The notes under the pieces are model-generated. The model was not told where the DNA came from, searched no databases, and saw only the letters and a program-made list of their open reading frames with translations. Source: Rhynchopus euleeides (lineage: Eukaryota > Euglenozoa > Diplonemea > Diplonemida > Diplonemidae). Taken from it: DNA of 64,000 bases. Position 1 is the first letter of the stretch; each line of letters starts with the position of its first letter. Of this stretch, positions 51,360-62,702 are shown one piece after another. The stretch is from positions 529,501-593,500 of the forward strand of contig OY723239.1 in the NCBI GenBank assembly GCA_963210315.1. Reading direction: 5' to 3'. A program made the position numbers and the translations under genes.

Positions 51360-53180
51360 ATTCCTGGGCTCAGGGTGCCTGAGGGTGGTGTGTTGAGCAA
51401 ACCGGGTGTAGGTGTGGTGCTCACTTGCAGAAAGATCGGTGCATATCCTACTGCCCCTGTGAAGTAGCCCACGGCGTGGGTGGTCCTGTGATGGGGGCTA
51501 GTGGTCAATTGCTTTGTCATGCTCATCCACATCCCATCCATTATCAACACACCAAGCAATGTTTCCGATACTCTTGGGCTTGTGCGGAGAACGTTTGGCT
51601 TGACATCTCCGTTCACGGACACAAAACAACAAGCAGGGTAATCACACTCCGGAACAGGATTCCCGGCAGAATAGAACAACGGGAGAAACATGTCGCTAGA
51701 AACGGGCATGGGAATGGGGAGGCGTTGCTGTGGTGGGGCTGTGACGAGGTGAGATGTGGCTCTGCAATGTGGCATTTCCCAGTGTCTCCTTGGCAGTAAA
51801 TCGGGCTGCTTGCCTTCTTCCATTTCCCCCTATAGCCACCTTCACTGCCGGCTTCGTTGTCGTCTTCCCCATTTTTGTGAATCAGGTCTGCGAGCTGGGA
51901 TGGGTGGAAACGTCCGTTTGGTGTGTGTGTGTGTGGCTGTACTTCAGTGACGAGTGCCACATTGCATAGGTATCATGGGAAAAATGAGTGAAAATAGGTG
52001 AAAAGACTCCCGCTAGGGGGAGTCAGACTCCCGCTAGCGGGAGTTGGACTCCCCCTAGTTGAGACTCCCGAAAAGGGTTACCCTACCCCCGCTGGAGTCC
52101 ACCGTGTAACTATTGTGGGCCTTGGCTCGCACATGCAGAGAGTGTCACCTCTCAAAGAGCAGGCAAACGGTCACAGTTTGACACAGAGCAAAGGCCCCCA
52201 TTGCATGAGATTGCATAAGTGAAACAAATGGGCAAAGACGGGGCAATCACATTTCGAGGAGAACAGATGCCAGACTACATTTTGTTGTCCGCAAAATTGC
52301 TGCCCCACCCACTGGCCTGATTTCTCTCTCCTCATCATAAAAAACACAATGATTGCCGCTGGTGTGGACCGGACACATCCAGAGCAGGGATGACGGGACG
52401 CAATGGAGTGTGGAAGAAAAAAGAGAGGGTGGCACTGTGGCACGGAAGTGGGAAAGGAGAGGGTGGCAGCGACAATCAACGGAAGAAGAAGCCATCGCCT
52501 GAGGAACAGCAGGGTTGGGTGCCTCCTTGGCCCGGCACTTGGAAAGGTGCCGGAGAAAATGAAAACAGTTGCCTGCTCGTGGAACGGAAGAGCTTCTACC
52601 GGGGCTCGCACCCACCAAACACAGTGTCAGTGGTGTGGTTGCGCCTCAAACTCACCGAAACGGGGTGTGAGGTGCCTCGGAACAAGGCGGAAGCTACTGG
52701 GCTACGTTTTCTACGTTGCTGAACTCATACCTCAAGAGAGGGTGCTGAGAGAGCACAGGTTTCTTGGGCGGTGAAGCACGTGCCGCAGCCCTGCAAGTGG
52801 CGGACCTGGAACTGCCCGTGGCCCTCGCGTGGGTCGGATGACTGATGCCTGGCCTTTCCCAGGCATACCTCCCCCACTCCGCCCAGGCCATACTCGCCCC
52901 CCCTCGGGCATCCCCGCAGCGCAAGTAGAGGAGACCGGCAGCTGATGCGCCAAGCGACCCGCAGAAGAGGGAACCATCAATGGGCACAACGTTTGCGTCA
53001 GTACATTTTGACTCCAGTCGGTTACAGTGTAAGTCAGGCAACTCTTGTCACCCGATTGTCTCATTGTCGTTGGTGGGCAGAGGTCTCTCGTGGACTTCTG
53101 TTGCATGTAGACCTGCGAACCCAATACAGTCAACGGCCACAGTGAGTTGATGCGACGCACATTATTGGAGCCCAACGAAT
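51360..53180. other. No gene recognised; repeat-bearing intergenic region
   Basis: It contains a 65-bp block near 51520-51580 also found at 59838-59900 (CCATCCATTATCAACAC), a palindrome cluster (51995-52075, including the perfect 18-mer ACTCCCGCTAGCGGGAGT at 52027-52044), a diverged piece of the GACACAG 3'-flank repeat (52172-52215), and the 3'-flank block shared with 22.7 and 57.7 kb (52455-52670). Confidence 0.65.
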
Positions 53181-54732
53181 TCAGAATAACAGATCCAGCA
53201 CAGTCTCGACCTCATACACCACGGCGTCATCCTGCGGCACACGTGCTGCGGTGGGACGAAGCATCTCGCGCACAGCACCCGGTGGTACCTCCGCCGTGTA
53301 CAGGCACCGCATGTGCATCGACAGCGCCAGATTCGACAGCGCAAGGCTCGCCTCCACAGTACCGCCTGACGCAGTCACGAAGCGCTGCCGTGCCGTCCCC
53401 ACAGAACCGTGTTCGACAGTCCCGCTCGCGATACCAAGCGTCGCCACTGTCTGTCCTTCACCGTGCTGCAGCACACGCTGTGCAAACCGCAGTGCGCTCT
53501 CTGCGTGTGCCGTCCTCTTCTTCCCGACGTTCCACCCGATGAAGAAGTTGTTGCCGAGAAGCGACAGCAGCACACCGTCGCTTTGTTCCAGCAGTGGCAC
53601 TATTCCTGACAGTGCGATGTCGACCTCGCCCAGAGACATGCTGCTGAGTGTGGTTGCAGCGACTGTTCCTTCCTGTCGCGAGGTGCTGCGCATCATCACC
53701 ATAGTATCGCTTCCCTGTGACAGCTGCGACAATCGCCCGGACGGTGCGGGGAAGTGCAGATGCAGTGCAAGTGCCTGCAGAGGACGGCCCTCACGGCCCT
53801 GCAGGGAGGCAGGCCACACGCTGCACACAGGCACAGGCTCGCTCACACCCTTCAGGTCGGTGGGAACCGCGTTGCCTGCATATGCACCGACACACCCGGA
53901 CACCCCACACACACACGCCCACAGCTCGGCAGGCACCGCAACAGCACCAGGCACACACACAGACTCGAGGCGTGACGCCACGTTCACTGTGTGTCCGAAG
54001 TAGTCCACACGCCCGGTCAGCGTGTTCGTCTCCAGCGTCACAGGGCCCTCGTTCACACCGACACGCACCGTCAGCCCGCCCCACAGCTCTGTCGGGCTGC
54101 AGATCCCGACCTCCAGCAGCGCAGCAGGCCACTCCGCCGCAAGCAGATTCTCCTGCACGTCAAGCCCGAAGCACACACCCGCATGTGCATCCTCGAACGC
54201 AACCATGAAGCAGTCCCCAATTGTCTTCACCTCGTACCCGCCCCACGCAGACAGTGCAGATCGCATCACCGTGTTGTGAACCACCATCGCCTTTTTCATC
54301 GCCTCAGGTGCCGCCTCCCAGATCGATGTGGACGCACGGATGTCGGTGAACACGATTGCCGCTCGCTCGCTCTTCGCACCGGGTGCGGCGGCAGGTGGCA
54401 CACAGGGCTGCCCAGCACCGTCAGGCGAGTGCTGCTCCTCCAGCAGCACGGCAGGGAGGTACGGGCGGTACGCACGCAGGTTCTGCTCCAGCCTGTGAAG
54501 CGCCTCGTGCATCGCTGCAGGCAGCCGCCCCTCTGCCTCCGCCTCCTGCAGCATCTCCGCCACGGTGTCGACGTCGTAGCCCGCCAGAAGTTGTGCAATC
54601 GCCTCCACAGTCTCGATGGTCCGTCCCATCGCCGCCTTCTCCTTCTCGGCTGACTCTGCAAACCCGCGTGTGGCGATGAAGTCGACAACGAGCACCAGGA
54701 CGGCAACCTGCATCTGTTCAAATCCTGCGATT

Positions 54733-55246
54733 TTTTTTTTTTCATGTCGCTCCCGTTGGTCACTTCGCTGCTTTGAGTCAGCCACGTGGCGGAAGCCGGA
54801 CCGCAGGGAGGGGCGTTGCGCCCGTTGACGCCTCTCACTCCTCATGTGCCTTGAGTAGCTGCCAGGTGGGTCTGCTTTGAGGCGGGGAATCGCGTCAGGC
54901 CAAACAGCCACTGCGAGGACGTCTCCCCTAAAAGAAAAGAAAGAATGTGGGAAGGGGACGGGGGTGGGATGGGTGGGCAGCGCAAGCCGGAAGGAGCGCC
55001 TCCCATGGGGCGGAAGCTCACCCGACAGCATAAAATGCTGCGAAAACAACAAAAAAAGGGAAAATAAACCACGCACACCACAACATCAATAAAACCAAAG
55101 CCGTGCAGAAAGGGCCCCTCCGCATATATGAAACAGGGCACACAGCGGAAAAAGAGTTACCAGAGCTTGCTTTAGTTTCCCCTCGGAGGAGGGTAATCAC
55201 AGGGGGCGCCACGTGAAGGCAGCAAGTTGGATTTTATCCCCCCCCT
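54733..55246 (-). mobile_element. Poly(A)-tailed retroposon, copy 3
   Basis: Nearly identical to copy 2 (19105-19616). It starts at the same GGGGGATAAAATCC, and its A-tail abuts the cyclase coding sequence. Confidence 0.88.
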
Positions 55247-55487
55247 TTTTTTTCCCCTCTTGTGTCCCATGCCTTGTTTGCAGTGATCGCATTGTTGGCC
55301 ATCCTTGCTGTAGTTCGGCATGCCGCCCTTCCCACCTTCCCCCACCCCCTCCCCGGCGGTTTTGCTCTCCGTGTGGTTTGGTGGTACTGGTGAGCCATCT
55401 GGGGAAAGAACCTTGACAATCCCGGGCCGGCAGTACGTTCGTCACCCCCACGGGCTCGGCCGGTTTCTAAACCTTTAGGCAATCTAC

Positions 55488-55660
55488 GTCCGCAGGCCAA
55501 GAACCCGGTGTGCAGATGCACGTTGGGAGCCCCCTGAAGTCCGCACACGCCCTCTCTGAGTAGTCCCCGACCAAGCGCTGGCCTCTCTGACCGACTACCA
55601 TGCCGCCGCAGGCCAAGAACCCGGTGTGCCGAAGCACGTTGGGAGCCCCCTGAAGTCAAC
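55488..55660. repeat. Internal duplicate in the compound retroposon
   Basis: A ~55-bp segment (CCGCAGGCCAAGAACCCGGT to GGGAGCCCCCTGAAGTC) occurs twice, ~112 bp apart. Confidence 0.85.
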
Positions 55661-56560
55661 ACAGCACCCCGCCAGTGGCTCCAGCTGTCCCTCCCCATGT
55701 CAGAGTTGACGGAAAAAGGCGGACCCTCTTTTGTCCCAGTGCTCCGTGCTATGCACTGGGACCCCGTTGCCCAGGCGGACCAGCCTGGGGGAGCCCTCGG
55801 GGTGTGGGGTTGAGTTTTACGACTTCCCTAGGTCTTAGGTAGTTTAAGGTCGTGCCCAGGACCTTTTTTTTTTTCCCTCTTGTGTCCCATGCCTTGTTTG
55901 CAGTGATCGCATTGTTGGCCATCCTTGCTGTAGTTCGGCATGCCGCCCTTCCCACCTTCCCCCACCCCCTCCCCGGCGGTTTTTTCACCTTCCCCCACCC
56001 CCTCCCCGGCCGATTACCTTCACAGGACACGGCGGATGGCTACATTGTACAGTATCCTGCAGACGCTCCCACCTGAGTGAGTCCGGTGCCGACCCAGGCA
56101 GGTCGTACAGCCCGAAGCGCATCACGTTCTCTGCTGCCATGATGATGACCCACACGGCTGTAACTGCTGTCAGCCCTGTTGCGAATCGCCTCCCGAGACC
56201 GAGCACCAGCGACAGGTCTGCGAGAAGCACAAAGACGCTCCACACAGGCTGAGACCCGATCATACGCATGTTGAGGTCGAGCCCCATCGTCGCCACGGCA
56301 GCGACTGCGATGTAGATTCGTATGATGTTGTGTGTCAGGTGCACACGGCAGACGCAGAGTGTGACCATCAGTGCGTTGCAGAGGAAGGTGAACACCAGAA
56401 AGGAGGTCACGACTGGCCACTGTGGTGATGCTAGAAGCAGGATGGTCTGCACGACAGTAGATACGACACTCACGAAGAACATCAACAGCCTGTCGCTGCG
56501 AGCCTTGCCCTGCAGCCTCCCATCCATCGAGATGACCCCTTCGAACCAACCCATCGCCAT

Positions 56561-57860
56561 TGTTGCACGTTCCCGGGACTTGCAACAGATTCCGGGTGTA
56601 TGTCCTGTGTTTGATTGTGTAGCCCACACCCACCGGGCGATTTGCGCCTGAAATACGTGTCCTCGACGTCCTTCTGTCTGTGGCTGCTTGATGCTCTGGA
56701 AAAATACTACTTTCCCACTTCTGGAATCTATCGCTTGCTTGCGTTGCACGCATCCAACAATCCACCAAAAACTTTTTTAAAAAATCCTCTCTCTCTCTCA
56801 CCCCCACCCCTGTGTGACGCCTCGGATGACCTGCCTGAAGTACAGAAAGTGGCTTGATGGCGGAGCAAAAGGAGATAGGAACCATATGATGGTGTGGCTG
56901 AGGCTTCCAGGGGAGAAGATAGGTTTTCCGGTTTTCAGACAACAAATTTCTGGGGGGGAAAAAAAGGCCGATCGGATTTTCGCCGGTTGTCGGGGACCTT
57001 TGTGACAGTCAACCAGTGGGAATACGAGCCAAAATTCTTGAGTCTCTGATTTGTGTCGGAGGATAGAAAAGGGAGAGGGGTGGGGCAAACATTCTGAGAT
57101 CTCAGAGAGAGTGGTTGCACTGTTGATCGCTTCCACTATCTCGATCACACCTCAGGACCCTTCGGACCCTAAGGGACGGCACGCGTACTTCTCCTCTAAG
57201 ACACAACGGGGTTGTCTGCCTTGATGCCCCGTGGTCTGCTTTCGCCCGTACCCGGATTGACAGGCCCATGACGTCTCTCGCTAGAGGAAACAGTTCACAC
57301 AACTGTACCCTTCTGGTTTGCAGAACGCCACTCTTCTGACTGCTGCATAAGGCACACCACGCACCCAACGGGGCCCCCTCCTCGCTACGGGGTGGTCGTC
57401 AGTGCATTTTGGTGCATTTCCTGTTGAATTATGTGAAAAACTGACGAAGATTGACGAAGAATAACGACCAGCGAAGCCCCCCTCTTTTGACTATTTGGAA
57501 TCTGTGCGGATCGTAGTGGGGTCATTTCTGCAGTCTCTGTGGAAGATGTCAACAAAAAAGCTTGTTCACACACACACAACACGGTATCCTCAAAGAGTCC
57601 GGGTTACAGCCGCTCGGTGCTCGTATTCTGATTGTCATGCGTCGACGCCTCCACACACGGAGGAGACGCTGAAGGACGCGGCTGTGTCGGGATGTTTGGT
57701 GGCAGTCAACGGAAGAAGAAGCCACCGCCTCAGGAGCAGGGTTGGTGCCTCCGTGGCCTGACACTTGGAAAGGTGCCGGAGCAGAAGCAATGAAAACCAG
57801 TAGTGTGATCGTCGAACGGAAATGCCCCGCCCTGTGGTGGGTCGGGGTGGTGTGCACTGC
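56561..57860. other. 5' flank of gene 7 and 3' flank of gene 8, no gene
   Basis: 56561-56645 matches the leader of gene 8 (59727-59815; TTGCACGTTCCCGG, ATTCCGGGTGTA). 56650-56755 matches 28379-28502. A MITE lies at 57371-57484 and the shared 3'-flank block at 57700-57825. No protein-like frame is seen otherwise. Confidence 0.7.
57371..57484. mobile_element. MITE (GGGGGTCTTCGCT family), copy with degraded ends
   Basis: Same core as 43599-43706, in the opposite orientation (CTACGGGGTGGTCGTCAGTG to ATAACGACCAGCGAAG). Confidence 0.75.
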
Positions 57861-59726
57861 CTACACATGGACAGCAAGGGGTGTGGTGTGCCCCAGCAGG
57901 CTGATGGTGCTGTGTGCCTGCCTGTGGTGCTCGCCTGCCATCTCACCCGCCTTCTGCATGTCGGTCCCAGACAGATAAGCACGCATCGCAGCGTTGTACG
58001 GCTCCCACTCTGCAGCAGCCTTCCCAACGTGGTACATCCACTCCCCATCCTTGCCGTGCTGTGCGTTGCTCTCCTCCTCCACCAGCAGCGAGTACACACA
58101 GAAGCATGTGTCATCATTGTTGTTGATGCTGTGGTGGCTGATACTGTAGTCGTTGACTTGCACAGACATGGGGACGTGCTCACCACCACCACGTGCATTC
58201 TGCTTCACCAGACGCACCCGCCTCGGCACAAGCAGCAGCACGTACTCGTGCTCTGCTTCCCGCTGCAGCTTCGTGTTGCACACCACGTCAAGCCCGAAGG
58301 CACGCGCAGCACGCTCCATCCCACACGCCAGGACAGGCAGCACCCCAAGCAGGCTGAACCGCCGCATCTCAGCACACCCCGTGTCCCCGCACAGGACGTG
58401 ACCAGACGCCGCTCCGATGCTGACACGCAGAGCACTGTCTGTGCTGTTGTCCTGCTGGGTGTTGAAGCTGCGCACTGCCCGCACGATCTGCTGTGCTGCA
58501 CCTGCAGCTGCAGGGGCATGCGAGAAGCACGTGCGTGACGTGTTGAAGGAGGCAAGGATGCGATCACCGACGAACACGTCCACCAGACCATGGCGTGACT
58601 CCACTGCCGACATCGTGTTGGTCAGCAGCATCTCGAAGAACGACGTGAAGGTGTGTGGGTCCTGCTCCAGACAAGCGAGCGTGTTGCATGTGTTCACCAC
58701 AAGCAGTGTTGACCGGACGCTCTTCAAGACACCAAGCACCTTCGTCGCCATGGGACGGTGCCCCTCTGTCTGTTCGCATGCTGATCCGTTGTGTGGGCTT
58801 GACTTCACACCCGAACTCGTTGAAGCGTATGTGCGCATCGACTCACCTGAATCGCTGCCCCCTCGACCGGCATCATCTTGCTGTGCAGGGAGGCACGACT
58901 TCGGGAGGTACGGGCGGTACGCACGCAGGTTCTGCTCCAGCCTGTGAAGGGCCTCGTGCATCGCTGCAGGCAGCCGCCCCTCCGCCTCCGCCTCCTGCAG
59001 CATCTCCGCAACGGTGTCGACGTCGTAGCCCGCCAGAAGTTGTGCAATCGCCTCCACAGTCTCGATGGTCCGTCCCATCGCCGCCTTCTCCTTTTCGGCT
59101 GACTCTGCGAACCCGCGTGTGGCCGCGAAGTCCGTCAGGAGCACGATGAGCGAGATCTGCATCTCGAACATCCCGCTCACTGCCCTGACCGGACACGGCG
59201 GATCTGTGCACTCGACAGTCGGCCGAATGCGTTCCCACCTGAAAGAGTCAGGTGCTGAGCCAGGCAGGTCGAAGAGCCCGAAGCGCAGGATGGTCTCCGA
59301 CGTGCTGATAATGACCCACAGGGCAGCGACCCCTGTCAACCATGTGGCGAAGCGACTGCCGAGACCGAGCACCAGTGACAGGTCTGCGAGAAGCACAAAG
59401 CATGGCCAAATGGGCGCGCTGCCCGTACTGCGGAAGGTGATATCCGTGACACTGATGACGATAGCCATCACGACGATGTATGCACGCACGATGTTGTGTG
59501 TCAGGTGCACCCCGCACACACACAGGCCGACCACGAAGAACTGGCACGCGATTTGCAGGGTCAAGCAAATCGTGTTTTGCAGCCATAGGGTTGTCAGAAA
59601 GAACGTCCCAGTCTGCATGACACCGATTGCACAGTTAACAAGAAAGAGCAGGCGCCTGTCGGTGCGAGCCTTGCCCTGGAGCTTCCCGTCCATCGAGATG
59701 ACCCCTTCGAACCAACCCATCGCCAT
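57861..59726 (-). CDS. Type A six-TM protein with degenerate cyclase domain (gene 8)
   Basis: Start at ATG 59726 (MAMGWFEGVISMDG, as in gene 7), giving 621 residues. The frame is open a little further upstream, but the family start is clear. The first membrane segments (CAIGVMQTGTFFLTTLWLQN) are unlike the others. The rest of the membrane part, the linker and the degenerate cyclase fold follow the type A plan (VDVFVGDRILASF, SIGAASGHVLCGDTG), with catalytic residues lost as in gene 2. A His/Asn-rich insert (YSISHHSINNNDD) precedes the acidic segment and the tail TTPLAVHV. It lies head to tail with gene 7, suggesting that a B/A pair was duplicated (compare genes 4 and 5). Confidence 0.87.
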   Translation of the reverse strand: MAMGWFEGVISMDGKLQGKARTDRRLLFLVNCAIGVMQTGTFFLTTLWLQNTICLTLQIACQFFVVGLCVCGVHLTHNIVRAYIVVMAIVISVTDITFRSTGSAPIWPCFVLLADLSLVLGLGSRFATWLTGVAALWVIISTSETILRFGLFDLPGSAPDSFRWERIRPTVECTDPPCPVRAVSGMFEMQISLIVLLTDFAATRGFAESAEKEKAAMGRTIETVEAIAQLLAGYDVDTVAEMLQEAEAEGRLPAAMHEALHRLEQNLRAYRPYLPKSCLPAQQDDAGRGGSDSGESMRTYASTSSGVKSSPHNGSACEQTEGHRPMATKVLGVLKSVRSTLLVVNTCNTLACLEQDPHTFTSFFEMLLTNTMSAVESRHGLVDVFVGDRILASFNTSRTCFSHAPAAAGAAQQIVRAVRSFNTQQDNSTDSALRVSIGAASGHVLCGDTGCAEMRRFSLLGVLPVLACGMERAARAFGLDVVCNTKLQREAEHEYVLLLVPRRVRLVKQNARGGGEHVPMSVQVNDYSISHHSINNNDDTCFCVYSLLVEEESNAQHGKDGEWMYHVGKAAAEWEPYNAAMRAYLSGTDMQKAGEMAGEHHRQAHSTISLLGHTTPLAVHV

Positions 59727-60356
59727 TGTTGCACGTTCCCGGCACTTTTGTGACAGATTCCGGGTGTAGGTCCTGTGCTTGTTTGTGTAACCACCCACCG
59801 GGAGATTTGCAACATGACAGAAGTGAATTGCTTTGAATGCTCATCCACAACCCATCCATTATCAACACTCCAAGCAATGTTTCCTGTGCTCTAGGGTTTA
59901 GTAATGGGAACAAGTATGTTTCTCATCGCAAATGCGAAGGGGGGTGTCGATTCTGGACAAAAAATAAATTTTTTCAAAAAAAAACCGAAAAATCAGGGGA
60001 AAATGCTGAAAAATGGCAAAAAAAAGAGTATGGGGAGTTGGGTCCAGTTTAGCAAAGTCATCATATTTTTCGGGTGTTTTTTTGAATGGGACACCCGAAG
60101 AACCCGTTGAGACGTGAAGGACATCGTGAACATATCTGCCAGAGAATCCTCAAGCTTGGTGCCTCAAGAACGTGGGACAACACGGCGCTGCAGGCGCATC
60201 CTGGGCCGCAGACCAGCAAGCCGGCAAAATAGCCAAGGCCGCCTACACGGCGAGCCTTCTACAGATTCCAGATTGCTCAAACGAGCGTGTCCAGGAAGCT
60301 TGAGCTTTGGGTGGGGACGGGATGAAGTCATGGGGGGGGGGGGGGGGCGGGGCGGG
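59727..60356. other. 5' flank of gene 8, no gene
   Basis: The leader shared with gene 7 occupies 59727-59815. The CCATCCATTATCAACAC block follows. A GGGGGTGTCGATT half-element with A-rich sequence (59939-60030) is related to the hairpin at 62935-63076. A poly-G run precedes the satellite. Confidence 0.65.
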
Positions 60357-62702
60357 GGTGGCTGGGGGGAACCTCTAGAGGTAGGGGGCAACCCATTAGT
60401 GGCTGGGGGGAACCTCTAGAGGTAGGTGGCAACCCATTGGTGGCTGGGGGGAACCTCTAGAGGTAGGTGGCAACCCATTAGTGGCTGGGGGGAACCTCTA
60501 GAGGTAGGGGGCAACCCATTGGTGGCTGGGGGGAACCTCTAGAGGCAGGGGGCAACCCATTGGTGGCTGGGGGGAACCTCTAGAGGTAGGGGGCAACCTA
60601 TTGGTGGCTGGGGGGAACCTCTAGAGGTAGGGGGCAACCCATTGGTGGCTGGGGGGAACCTCTAGAGGTAGGGGGCAACCCATTGGTGGCTGGGGGGAAC
60701 CTCTAGAGGTAGGGGGCAACCCATTAGTGGCTGGGGGGAACCTCTAGAGGTAGGGGGCAACCCATTGGTGGCTGGGGGGAACCTCTAGAGGTAGGGGGCA
60801 ACCCATTAGTGGCTGGGGGGAACCTCTAGAGGTAGGTGGCAACCCATTGGTGGCTTGGGGGAACCTCTAGAGGTAGGGGGCAACCCATTGGTGGCTGGGG
60901 GGAACCTCTAGAGGTAGGTGGCAACCCATTGGTGGCTGGGGGGAACCTCTAGAGGCAGGGGGCAACCCATTAGTGGCTGGGGGGAACCTCTAGAGGTAGG
61001 GGGCAACCCATTAGTGGCTGGGGGGAACCTCTAGAGGTAGGTGGCAACCCATTGGTGGCTGGGGGGAACCTCTAGAGGTAGGTGGCAACCCATTAGTGGC
61101 TGGGGGAAACCTCTAGAGGTAGGGGGCAACCCATTGGTGGCTGGGGGGAACCTCTAGAGGTAGGGGGCAACCCATTGGTGGCTGGGGGGAACCTCTAGAG
61201 GCAGGGGGCAACCCATTGGTGGCTGGGGGGAACCTCTAGAGGTAGGGGGCAACCTATTGGTGGCTGGGGGGAACCTCTAGAGGTAGGGGGCAACCCATTG
61301 GTGGCTGGGGGGAACCTCTAGAGGTAGGGGGCAACCTATTGGTGGCTGGGGGGAACCTCTAGAGGTAGGGGGCAACCCATTGGTGGCTGGGGGGAACCTC
61401 TAGAGGTAGGGGGCAACCCATTAGTGGCTGGGGGGAACCTCTAGAGGTAGGGGGCAACCCATTGGTGGCTGGGGGGAACCTCTAGAGGTAGGTGGCAACC
61501 CATTAGTGGCTGGGGGGAACCTCTAGAGGTAGGGGGCAACCTATTGGTGGCTGGGCGGAACCTCTAGAGGTAGGGGTAACCCATTGGTGGCTGGGGGGAA
61601 CCTCTAGAGGCAGGGGGCAACCTATTTGTGGCTGGGGGGAACCCCTAGAGGCAGGGGGTAACCCATTTGTGGGTGGGGGGAACCCCGAGAGGTAGGGGGT
61701 AACCCATTGGTAGGTGGGGGGAACCCCTAGAGGCAGGGGGTAACCCGTTTGTGAGTGGGGGGAACCCCTAGAGGTAGGGGGTAACCCATTTGTGAGTGGG
61801 GGGAACCCCTAGAGGCAGGGGGTAACCCGTTTGTGGGTGGGGGGAACCCCTAGAGGCAGGGGGTAACCCGTTTGTGGGTGGGGGGAACCCCTAGAGGCAG
61901 GGGGTAACCCGTTTGTGAGTGGGGGGAACCCCTAGAGGTAGGGGGTAACCCATTTGTGAGTGGGGGGAACCCCTAGAGGCAGGGGGTAACCCGTTTGTGA
62001 GTGGGGGGAACCCCTAGAGGCAGGGGGTAACCCGTTTGTGGGTGGGGGGAACCCCTAGAGGCAGGGGGTAACCCGTTTGTGGGTGGGGGGAACCCCTAGA
62101 GGCAGGGGGTAACCCGTTTGTGAGTGGGGGGAACCCCTAGAGGTAGGGGGTAACCCATTTGTGAGTGGGGGGAACCCCTAGAGGCAGGGGGTAACCCGTT
62201 TGTGAGTGGGGGGAACCCCTAGAGGCAGGGGGTAACCCGTTTGTGGGTGGGGGGAACCCCTAGAGGCAGGGGGTAACCAGTTTGTGAGTGGGGGGAACCC
62301 CTAGAGGTAGGGGGTAACCCATTTGTGGGTGGGGGGAACCCCTAGAGGCAGGGGGTAACCCGTTTGTGAGTGGGGGGAACCCCTAGAGGTAGGGGGTAAC
62401 CCATTTGTGAGTGGGGGGAACCCCTAGAGGCAGGGGGTAACCCGTTTGTGGGTGGGGGGAACCCCTAGAGGCAGGGGGTAACCCGTTTGTGAGTGGGGGG
62501 AACCCCTAGAGGTAGGGGGTAACCCATTTGTGGCTGGGGGGAACCCCTAGAGGCAGGGGGTAACCCGTTTGTGAGTGGGGGGAACCCCTAGAGGCAGGGG
62601 GTAACCCATTTGTGGCTGGGGGGAACCCCTAGAGGCAGGGGGTAACCCGTTTGTGAGTGGGGGGAACCCCTAGAGGCAGGGGGTAACCCGTTCGTGGGTG
62701 GG
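60357..62702. repeat. 41-bp satellite, about 57 units in two subfamilies
   Basis: Unit: GTGGCTGGGGGGAACCTCTA, then GAGGTAGGGGGCAACCCATTG. Units up to ~61620 use AACCTCTAGAGGT (a perfect palindrome) and CAACCCATT. Units after ~61620 use AACCCCTAGAGGC and TAACCCGTT, with GTGAGTGG or GTGGGTGG in place of GTGGCTGG. The switch passes through a few mixed units. Non-coding; there are no spacers, so it is not a CRISPR array. Confidence 0.97.

Larger units (their letters stand above)
54733..56010 (-). mobile_element. Compound retroposon inserted in gene 7
   Basis: Read on the minus strand, the insert has three consecutive modules, each ending in an A-tract: about 56010-55864, 55863-55247 and 55246-54733. 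The first two share their last ~115 bp (GGCGGCATGCCGAACTACAG to GGGACACAAGAGGG), which can encode a CDHCKQGMGH zinc-knuckle-like motif just before the tail. The third is copy 3 of the ~500-bp retroposon. One 5-bp duplication (CGATT, 54728-54732 and 56011-56015) surrounds the whole, suggesting a single insertion of a chimeric template. Successive insertions into A-tails are the alternative. Confidence 0.8.
53181..56560 (-). pseudogene. Type B adenylyl cyclase split by a compound retroposon (gene 7)
   Basis: The N-terminal half (56560-56011: MAMGWFEGVISMDG, five membrane segments, ...HPPCPVKVI) and the C-terminal half (54732-53181: sixth segment, linker, catalytic domain, second fold) are in the same frame. 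They are separated by the 1.28-kb insertion 54733-56010, with the duplication CGATT at both edges. Each half is open, and the catalytic domain keeps FTDI, EVKTIGD, VDYFG and NVASR. Damage therefore seems limited to the insertion, which is probably recent. The insertion would prevent a normal protein unless spliced out. A truncated product could start within the retroposon frame. The C-terminus (ETVLDLLF) is shorter than in gene 4. The 5' leader resembles that of gene 8. Confidence 0.88.

Noticed and set aside
50787-51467. Plus-strand ORFs opposite the WD40 gene
   Set aside because: Antisense shadows. The sense strand has clear WD40 repeats.
60357-62702. CRISPR-like regular array
   Set aside because: Units are contiguous, with no unique spacers, and the context is eukaryotic. 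It is a satellite.
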